DNA from: Rhizobium ecuadorense | GTDB lineage: Bacteria > Pseudomonadota > Alphaproteobacteria > Rhizobiales > Rhizobiaceae | Assembly (NCBI RefSeq): GCF_001187535.1 | Contig: NZ_LFIO01001579.1 | Location: 1 to 64,000 of the forward strand | Reading direction: 5' to 3' | Length of the DNA: 64,000 nucleotides | Shown here: positions 17,584-23,609 of the stretch, in pieces | Layout of the letters: each line of letters starts with the position of its first letter | Position numbering within the stretch: position 1 is the first letter of the stretch | The notes under the pieces: generated by a model | Databases searched by the model: none | What the model was told of the DNA's origin: nothing | What the model saw: the letters and a program-made list of their open reading frames with translations, nothing else | Translations under genes and position numbers: made by a program

Positions 17584-17898
17584 TCAAACGCACCGCCGTT
17601 GCCCGCCGGCAAAACTGACCGGCGTGCCGGGCCTGATGCGGTGGGGAAACCGGCGGATCTCCGCGCCGGCATGATCCTGCTGGACCGTGTCGCCCTTCTC
17701 GGCGCTTCGAAGCCGGTGGATCTCGATTTCCACCGAAGGCACCGACAGGCCGAGAATGGCTGCGATTTCGATATAGTCCCTGCCGGTGCGGAAGAGTTCG
17801 AGCGCGTTCATGCCGATGTGATCCTTCTTGTCCATTTCGCGCGCAGAACGCCGTTGCCGCCGAAGCGGGCGCTGCCTAGGTGCTTCATGTGAATTCAT
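17584..17898 (-). CDS. Small helix-turn-helix protein
   Basis: 104 aa from the ATG at 17898 (GGAG 8 nt upstream); a later start at 17835 (MDKKDHIG) is possible. The segment LFRTGRDYIEIAAILGLSVP followed by SVEIEIHRLR is a sigma-70-region-4/LuxR-like helix-turn-helix. The rest is arginine-rich and probably disordered. It is the third HTH gene of this leftward operon. Confidence 0.6.
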   Translation of the reverse strand: MNSHEAPRQRPLRRQRRSAREMDKKDHIGMNALELFRTGRDYIEIAAILGLSVPSVEIEIHRLRSAEKGDTVQQDHAGAEIRRFPHRIRPGTPVSFAGGQRRCV

Positions 17899-17988
17899 CG
17901 GCGGCGCTCCAGTCGTCTGCCGGGGCCGCCCGGGGGATAGCTGCCGGCGTCGCCGAGGGAGGGCGACGACGCCGGCCACCGAGAGCCG

Positions 17989-18222
17989 TCAGGGAGGGGT
18001 GAGGCTGTCGGGATTGGCGAGCGGCGACGCGCCGGGATCAGCGATCGGCCGCATCTCTTTCGGGCTGGTCTGCCGGCCGCAATTTTCGCAATGGCGCTCG
18101 ATCACCTCGGCGATCGACAGTGCCTTGCCGCAGTTCGGGCAGCCGGTGTAGCGGCAGCTTTCGCGCTGGAATGGGCCGACTGCTGCCTCTGTGGAGGCGC
18201 TGATGTTTTGGCTGTTTGTCAT
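17989..18222 (-). CDS. Zinc-ribbon protein, first gene of the leftward phage-like operon
   Basis: 77 aa. Two CxxC pairs, CPNCGK and CENCGR, about 16 residues apart, form a zinc ribbon; an extra Cys pair (CRYTGC) precedes them. The ATG at 18222 lies 8 nt from the operator at 18230-18246, so repressor bound there would block transcription of this gene and the six that follow. An ATG at 18237 inside the operator is a possible alternative start. In phages, zinc-ribbon proteins in this position are often Ogr- or DksA-like regulators, but this one is not clearly either. Confidence 0.65.
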   Translation of the reverse strand: MTNSQNISASTEAAVGPFQRESCRYTGCPNCGKALSIAEVIERHCENCGRQTSPKEMRPIADPGASPLANPDSLTPP

Positions 18223-18229
18223 GCGTATA

Positions 18230-18304
18230 GGGTACATTTAATACCCCGTACGTCAAGCAGAAAAAAGCATGACATATACCCTGAAATGGGGTATTTTTTA
18301 TATC
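18230..18304. promoter_or_regulatory. Divergent operator region of the S24 repressor
   Basis: Between the zinc-ribbon and repressor genes. One palindrome GGTA-N7-TACC lies at 18231-18245 (GGTACATTTAATACC). A degenerate copy GGTATTTTTTATATC at 18290-18304 directly abuts the repressor ATG. Between them is an inverse-order palindrome TACCC-N7-GGGTA at 18277-18293. This is the expected plan of a phage-type switch where the repressor controls itself and the opposing early operon. Confidence 0.75.
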
Positions 18305-18952
18305 ATGTTGAAAGATCAGGAACAATTTGAGCGCGAAGAACGCGCAAAGCGGCTGGTCATGGCCAGAAAGAACGCCGGCTTTGCCGGGCCGAAAGCGATC
18401 GTCGATCGGTTCGGCTGGAATGCGAATGTCTACAAGGCGCATGAGTCCGGCCGCAACGGCTTCGGCATCGCCGATGCGAAGAAGTACGCCCGCGCCTTCA
18501 AGGTCAATCTCAACTGGCTGCAGTTCGGAACCGGCAACGCGCTCGATCCGGATGAGCTGCCGGCTTCCGTCGCCGACGTGCCGAAGATCTCCTGGGTCAG
18601 CGCCGGCCAACTGAGCGAGCAGGCGCCGATCACCGACTTTTCCGAATTCCCGACCGTGGCCGCCCTCGATCTGCCCGATGGCGAATGGATTGCGCTGGAG
18701 GTCGAAGGCAATTCGATGAACAAGATCTCGCCGCCGGGCTCGATCATCTTCGTCAACCTGCGCGACAAGCGCCTGGCGCCGAACGCACTTTATGTCGTCG
18801 CCGACGAGACGGGGGCCGCCACCTACAAGCGCTATCGCCCGAACGACAACCCGCCCTTCCAGCCCGCCTCCTACGAGGATGTGCCGCCGCCGGAATTCCA
18901 GGGCGCCGTCACCATCGTCGGCCGCGTCCGCCGATCGATCATCGAGATGTAG
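18305..18952 (+). CDS. S24/LexA-like phage-type repressor with XRE helix-turn-helix
   Basis: 215 aa from the ATG at 18305. N-terminal residues 10-75 form an XRE-type helix-turn-helix (MARKNAGFAGPKAIVDRFGW, then YKAHESGRNGFG). The C-terminal half is a peptidase S24 (LexA/UmuD/CI) domain with catalytic Ser in EVEGNSMNKI and the candidate Lys in ATYKRYRPN. The cleavage site expected upstream (Ala/Cys-Gly) is not obvious, so inactivation may be by another route or the serine-lysine pair may be vestigial. It diverges from the seven-gene leftward operon across the 18230-18304 operators. Confidence 0.88.
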   Translation: MLKDQEQFEREERAKRLVMARKNAGFAGPKAIVDRFGWNANVYKAHESGRNGFGIADAKKYARAFKVNLNWLQFGTGNALDPDELPASVADVPKISWVSAGQLSEQAPITDFSEFPTVAALDLPDGEWIALEVEGNSMNKISPPGSIIFVNLRDKRLAPNALYVVADETGAATYKRYRPNDNPPFQPASYEDVPPPEFQGAVTIVGRVRRSIIEM

Positions 18953-19131
18953 GGATGAGATGCTTGTTGCGGATAATCCATATTTATCAAGGAAACCAAG
19001 ACGATCCGCCCTTCCTCTCGCGCCGGTAGAATCTGGTTTTACATCGCCACATCAACGATGCTTCTCCTGGCCTTCAGCGCCGCGCGCGAGATATACGGCC
19101 TGTAGGATCTCGCTCCGACCTCCCCATCCGT

Positions 19132-19215
19132 CGATCGGGATCACCGAGAGCGATCGGGATCACCGAGGGCGATCGGGATCACCGAGGGCGATCGGGATCA
19201 CCGAGGGCGATCGGG
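19132..19215. repeat. 19-bp tandem direct repeat, about 4.4 copies
   Basis: The unit CGATCGGGATCACCGAGGG starts at 19132, 19151, 19170, 19189 and, partly, 19208. The copies are nearly identical (one A/G change). The period is not a multiple of three, so the array is not coding. It lies in the gene-free stretch 18953-19817. Confidence 0.85.
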
Positions 19216-19724
19216 ACGCCCCTCCTCTGAAACGAGACATTGCGAAACTCCGGACACCACCCGCACGCCATTACCGAGGGGAATATCCTTCGGCAGCCCT
19301 CACACACGAATCGAAAATTCGGCGACCCCAAGGTCCGGGCTCGATCACCGCGGCGGCGATTCCGATCTCGTTACGCCCTCCCGTTTTTTCTCGCAGCATC
19401 AGACTCCAAGAGAACCTTGTTTTCTATCTCTCTGTCTTCGCTCCTGAAGGCTGGTGAGGGAGGGTTCCGGCCAAAGCTTCCCCCTACCCCATGAGCAAAG
19501 CCCATGAAGCCGGGAGAGCATTGGCCAGGTCCTGAAGGCCGGAGCCGGGATGGGACACGTGCCAGAGGGGCCATTCGCTTCGCCCTCGTCCTGATTTTCT
19601 GACAGCGCACTTAAGGACTTTCGCTTCCCGCGCCGCTGGGCTTCGTCAGCTCGGGAGTTGCACCCGGTCGCCCAATCACTGGCGACAGACATACGCCTAT
19701 GATTCGTACCTCGTCAATCTGTAA

Positions 19725-19774
19725 GGTATTTTTAATACCCTAGATGGTTGACGCAATGAGGTATTATATATACC
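19725..19774. promoter_or_regulatory. Two GGTA-N7-TACC operators before the second phage-like unit
   Basis: Palindromes GGTATTTTTAATACC (19725-19739) and GGTATTATATATACC (19760-19774), centres 35 bp apart, share half-sites and spacing with the operator at 18231-18245. They lie 44-93 nt before the gene at 19818. The surrounding DNA is AT-rich, as in a promoter. Confidence 0.7.
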
Positions 19775-19817
19775 TTAGTCTCGCAAGCCGATCAGCGGCG
19801 CGTGAGAGGACGGGGTG

Positions 19818-20081
19818 ATGCAGCACATCCGCAATATCGAAACCGTGGAAAGCAGGCGCGACGCCCGCTGGAATGGCGCGCTGGGGATGGGAGACTGCAG
19901 CGCCTATATGGCGATCGAGGCCCAGCGCATGGGCGCCCTCGGCTTTGCCTTCCTCCACCGTCCCGAACATTCGGTGCGCGGCCCCTCCTGGCTGCGCGGC
20001 GCCCGCGCCTCCGTCGAGGAACATTACCGCTATGCCCGGCAGATTATGGGCATGACCGATCATGATCAGCTTTACGCCTGA
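19818..20081 (+). CDS. Hypothetical protein under candidate S24-repressor control
   Basis: 87 aa from the ATG at 19818, with GACGGGG upstream. Soluble and rich in Arg, His and Met (RNIETVESRRDARWNGALG, EAQRMGALGFAFLHR). No recognised domain. Two GGTA-N7-TACC operators precede it and the next gene follows after 11 nt, so the two form a short transcription unit probably repressed by the S24 protein. Confidence 0.65.
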   Translation: MQHIRNIETVESRRDARWNGALGMGDCSAYMAIEAQRMGALGFAFLHRPEHSVRGPSWLRGARASVEEHYRYARQIMGMTDHDQLYA

Positions 20082-20092
20082 GGGGAGCGGAA

Positions 20093-20320
20093 ATGTCTGC
20101 CGATTGCATCGTCAAGGCCTTTTCCGGCTGCGCCTGCCGGCCGGGTGATTGCGCGGAAAAGCCCCTCACCCCGGCGCCGGTAAGCTTCATCTCCTGGCGC
20201 AAGCAGGCCATCACCTGCCTCGCCTTCGGCTTCCTCGCGGCGATCGTCACGGCCGCCTGGATGGAGACGCGGTTCAAGAGCGAGGACCTCGCCAATCAGG
20301 AGCAGGTGTCATGGAAGTAA
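20093..20320 (+). CDS. Small cysteine-containing membrane protein
   Basis: 75 aa, preceded by GAGGGGAGCGGAA, an excellent ribosome site. The N-terminus carries a cysteine cluster (CIVKAFSGCACRPGDC), followed by one membrane helix (ITCLAFGFLAAIVTAAW) and a charged tail. Second gene of the unit starting at 19818. No family recognised. Confidence 0.65.
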   Translation: MSADCIVKAFSGCACRPGDCAEKPLTPAPVSFISWRKQAITCLAFGFLAAIVTAAWMETRFKSEDLANQEQVSWK

Positions 20321-20346
20321 GCCCAGGCTTTGCCCAGCACCGCCGA

Positions 20347-20586
20347 TCAGGAACTATATTTGATATCGCTCGCCTTGGCCGCGGTAATGAAGGCCCGGCG
20401 CACCTGCTCGGGCTCGGCGGCATCGTTGAACACATCAAGCACAAGCCGCTCGGCAACCTTGGCCGCCGGCGTCTGGTCGGGCCAGTCATTCAGCAAAGCG
20501 TTGCCGGCCTGGACGACATTATAGACCGTCCTCACCTTGCCATTGATGGTGATCTTCACCGGTTTGAAGCTTCGTCGCTTGCTCAT
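20347..20586 (-). CDS. DUF982-family protein
   Basis: 79 aa from MSKRRSFKPVKI. The pattern FKPV at the start, VVQAGNALLNDWPDQTPAAK in the middle and EQVRRAFITAAKASDI at the end is that of DUF982, a small-protein family expanded in Rhizobium and relatives, with no known function. It converges on the membrane-protein gene, 26 nt away, and probably lies outside the phage-like module. Confidence 0.8.
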   Translation of the reverse strand: MSKRRSFKPVKITINGKVRTVYNVVQAGNALLNDWPDQTPAAKVAERLVLDVFNDAAEPEQVRRAFITAAKASDIKYSS

Positions 20587-20862
20587 GGCGCAGTATCTCA
20601 CACGGAACGCGACTCAACGAATCACTTTGGGACTCGTTCCGGTTGATTCGAAAGCACGGCGCATAAAGCTGATTCGGGCGCGCCGATGCAGCGCGCTGGT
20701 GTTCAACCGCGTCGTTATAACTTTCCTGCAGAAAAATTATAACGGAAGAGAAGAGCGAGCTGGCGAGCCCTTCTCCGCAAGGGACCGATCTGAAGCTGAT
20801 CTAAACCCTACATCCCAAATGAGATCGTGATATGGTTGGAGTCTGAAGCGGGAGAAAGAACT

Positions 20863-22446
20863 ATGCTGAAAAATCATATAGTTCTGGCGGTTGGCGCGCT
20901 TAGTGTTTTCGTGCCTCACGCAGTAGCCATTGCCGATCCGCTTCCCAAAGGTTTTGAACGCCACAAATTCAACGGATCGGTCAGACCGGAGGTCAAGGAC
21001 GGCGTGACCCGCTTTCAGATATTCGACCGTCAATGTTCCAATGTCGACTATGGAGATGGACGCGGTGAAAATGATTGCCGCAATGGCAACGTCCGCTCAA
21101 CGATCCGCTATACGCGAGACATGAAGGTTGGCGAAAGCGTCGAATACAAGTTTGATTTCCGGCTCGATCCGACTTTTGCCTACAAAGGCTGGCACAACAA
21201 CTCCGCCAACGGCTTTTATCCCGATGGCTGGGACAGCCATTTGCGTTTCGCCTCCTGGGAAGGACCGGCAGTCCACAATTTCATCTACATGCTGAAAGCC
21301 GACACGCGCAACGGCGTGAACTTTCTCGCCCGCCAATGCCAAAAACCGGAGGATTTCGGCAAATGGGCGACATTCTCGCTGAAAATCCGATGGGCAAACG
21401 ATGAGGGCGGATGGGTTACGGCCAGCTGCGACAACAAGGTGATCTACGCCGCCGAAGGCGAAGCGACCAACCAGGCCCCGCATTGCTGGGAATCGAACGA
21501 GTGCGAGCCGCAATCGAACCGCGACCCGAAATCATTCAACTTCATTCTCGGCCCGGTGATGATGGGTTGGGGGCATGACTGGAAGACCTATGACAATCAT
21601 ACGTCTCAGTTTGACGTGGTGCAGCCGGAGGGTATCCACATCGATGTCCGCAATGTCAGCGTGACCCGCGGTGTCAGCGACTATTCGGCCGAACAAGCAG
21701 GTTTGCTCAAGAGGCTGCAGCAGCAACTGGCTCATTTGGGCTGCAAGCCGGGAAATGTCGAGGGCAAGCCTGACAAGACAACACGGCAAGCCGCGCTTTC
21801 CTGCCGCAAGTTCGACAGCGGTTCGCTTCCCGAGGCGCTCAACCTCACGACGCTGCAGGCCTTCGCTGACGCCTATGCCAAGCCGGAGACCGCAAGTCTG
21901 CCTTCAGGCAACGCCGCGGCTGGCGTCGAAAACGTTTCGTCAAAACCGAGGACCTATATCAAGCTGGGCGAAATGCTTGCCATGAAGACTGGCAAGGACA
22001 CCAAGGTGAATTCCAACTTCTTCGGCAAGATCAAAGGTGCCAAGAAGGGGCAGAACGAGCTGGACTTCATTATTCTGGGTCAGTTCGACTACACGGACAA
22101 CAGTTTCAGCCAGCTGTCATTTCTCCTGCAGGACAATCTCTCCAAGGCCGAAGTGAATGCAGCCGCCAAATGCGGCTATGGGACGATCAGATTTCCAGAC
22201 GGCACAGATCATTTGGAGATCGGCATGCAACGTTCAGGAAACACCTTCTCGTCCCCGCCAAGAACTGACTGCTTGATTCAAGCGCTCGGCAAACGACCGG
22301 CATCGCAGGTTCCCTACCTCACCACAGGGTTTGCCAATCTGGCGAAATCAATGGTGTCCGACGGCGGCTGGAAGAAACTGAGGCATGAAGGTTTGAAGAT
22401 TTTTGTGAAACGTGTTGCGGATGGCGAGATCACAGTCGGCGGCTGA
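20863..22446 (+). CDS. Exported polysaccharide-lyase-like protein with C-terminal modules
   Basis: 527 aa from the ATG at 20863 (GGGAGAAAG upstream). A signal peptide (LAVGALSVFVPHAVAIA) is followed by about 250 residues with the pattern of heparin-lyase-I/PL20-type jelly rolls (RYTRDMKVGESVEYKFDFRL, YKGWHNNSANGFYPDGWD). Then comes a peptidoglycan-binding-like segment (LLKRLQQQLAHLGCKPGNVE) with CKPG/SC cysteines, and a C-terminal region of about 170 residues with no recognised fold. It should act in the periplasm or outside on a uronic-acid polysaccharide. Several Cys pairs suggest disulfides. The stretch 20587-20862 before it holds no gene that I can see. Confidence 0.7.
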   Translation: MLKNHIVLAVGALSVFVPHAVAIADPLPKGFERHKFNGSVRPEVKDGVTRFQIFDRQCSNVDYGDGRGENDCRNGNVRSTIRYTRDMKVGESVEYKFDFRLDPTFAYKGWHNNSANGFYPDGWDSHLRFASWEGPAVHNFIYMLKADTRNGVNFLARQCQKPEDFGKWATFSLKIRWANDEGGWVTASCDNKVIYAAEGEATNQAPHCWESNECEPQSNRDPKSFNFILGPVMMGWGHDWKTYDNHTSQFDVVQPEGIHIDVRNVSVTRGVSDYSAEQAGLLKRLQQQLAHLGCKPGNVEGKPDKTTRQAALSCRKFDSGSLPEALNLTTLQAFADAYAKPETASLPSGNAAAGVENVSSKPRTYIKLGEMLAMKTGKDTKVNSNFFGKIKGAKKGQNELDFIILGQFDYTDNSFSQLSFLLQDNLSKAEVNAAAKCGYGTIRFPDGTDHLEIGMQRSGNTFSSPPRTDCLIQALGKRPASQVPYLTTGFANLAKSMVSDGGWKKLRHEGLKIFVKRVADGEITVGG

Positions 22447-22527
22447 GATCGAAGCACAGTGCCGCACGTTCCTCCCTCACGGGTTGGGGAACATGCTGGG
22501 GATTTTTTGCTGATATCAGCGGAAACG

Positions 22528-22551
22528 AAAAACCCCGCCGGAGCGGGGTTT
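22528..22551 (-). terminator. Rho-independent terminator after tRNA-Pro
   Basis: Stem AACCCCG/CGGGGTT (22544-22550 with 22531-22537) and, on the minus strand, a run of five T at 22532-22528. It starts 6 nt after the tRNA 3' end. The plus-strand reading (TTTCT) might also stop transcripts of the lyase-like gene. Confidence 0.85.
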
Positions 22552-22556
22552 CTAGC

Positions 22557-22633
22557 TGGTCGGAGTGGAGTGATTCGAACACTCGACCCCCACGTCCCGA
22601 ACGTGGTGCGCTACCAGACTGCGCTACACTCCG
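22557..22633 (-). tRNA. tRNA-Pro (anticodon CGG), CCA encoded
   Basis: 77 nt on the minus strand. Acceptor arms CGGAGTG and CACTCCG, anticodon stem CCACG/CGTGG enclosing TTCGGGA (anticodon CGG), T-arm with TTCGAAT, discriminator A and encoded CCA. A terminator follows directly. Confidence 0.95.
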
Positions 22634-22898
22634 TGACCAGCGGCGCTTCTATAGAACAGCCTATCTGGTTGCACAAGCACCAAATTCCAAAAATCCGGTG
22701 GAATTTTTGACGGGTTGATGACAGGGCGTGGCGAGCGGGTGCTGCTGCAAAAAGACACACCCGGAGCAAATCGTCTGGAAGTGCCACAGGGGCAATTTTC
22801 TTTTGCCGGGTTCCGCGCTAAAGGGCTCGACGGGACAGGCGAAACCGCGCGTAAACAGCCGATTCGCAGCCACTGCGCTTGAGATCAGGGACGACACG

Positions 22899-23306
22899 AT
22901 GAAACTCCGCACCATCACCGCGGCCGGGCTTGCAATTGGGCTTGCCGGATGCACCACCATACCTTCCGCCGGCAATCCGATCGAGGCCCGCTGGGTCGGC
23001 AAATCGGCCGGCATCTTCTTTGCCGCCTACGGGCCGCCGATCAGCGACAGCGAGCAAGGCGCCACCACCGTCTATACCTGGCGCGGCGGCTATAAGACCG
23101 TGCGCATTCCGGCAAAATATGCCGAAGGCGCCGACGGCAAGCGCGGCAAGCAGATCGCGTCGGCCCGCACCGCCTATCTGCGCTGCCAGGCCGAAATCAC
23201 CACCAGTTCGGATTACACGATCCGCGACATCCGCACGGTCGCCGACATTCCCGGCGTCAACGGCCCGTCTTATTGCGCCGAGTTCCTGGCGCCGGAAGAC
23301 AAGTAA
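22899..23306 (+). CDS. Hypothetical outer-membrane-type lipoprotein
   Basis: 135 aa from the ATG at 22899 (CAGGGA upstream). Signal peptide with lipobox LAGC (Cys20). The mature part, including AAYGPPISDSEQGATTVYTW and RAGYLRCQAE-like elements near a C-terminal cysteine pair, has the look of SmpA/BamE-like small lipoproteins that test a GxP-type turn, but the match is weak. It is a single gene ending about 145 nt before a very long hairpin. Confidence 0.7.
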   Translation: MKLRTITAAGLAIGLAGCTTIPSAGNPIEARWVGKSAGIFFAAYGPPISDSEQGATTVYTWRGGYKTVRIPAKYAEGADGKRGKQIASARTAYLRCQAEITTSSDYTIRDIRTVADIPGVNGPSYCAEFLAPEDK

Positions 23307-23452
23307 CGGGCGACCCGAACACACCGAAACAGGCGGCCGATGTGCAGCCTGTTTTGTTTTGGGCTCCACAAGTTCAGCCTCAAAGCATCCGCACGGATGC
23401 AGGCGAACGGCCTCGGGCACGGAGTCACGGAACGAATGATGATGTTAGGTTG

Positions 23453-23560
23453 TGCCGTGTGGCCCCCTCATCCGACCCTTCGGGCCACCGCCCGGGGGCG
23501 AGCCACAGGTTTCGCCCCCGGGCGGTGGCCCGAAGGGTCGGATGAGGGGGCTGCACGGCA
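23453..23560. repeat. Very long perfect hairpin (40-bp stem, 49 bp with wobble)
   Basis: Arms 23462-23501 and 23512-23551 are perfect reverse complements with a 10-nt loop. Nine further pairs (two of them G-T) extend the stem to 23453 and 23560, where the ends read TGCCGTGTG and TGCACGGCA. It lies between the lipoprotein gene and the convergent 23610-26585 gene. Its TGCCGTGTG end and CCCCCTCATCC start are shared with other repeats in the window. Confidence 0.9.
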
Positions 23561-23609
23561 GGGCGTCAGCGACTAGAAACCATCGCCACTCGCCGTGCCG
23601 TCGATAGCC

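Noticed and set aside
19132-19215. The 19-bp tandem repeat as a CRISPR array.
   Set aside because: Copies are contiguous with no unique spacers, and no cas gene is present.
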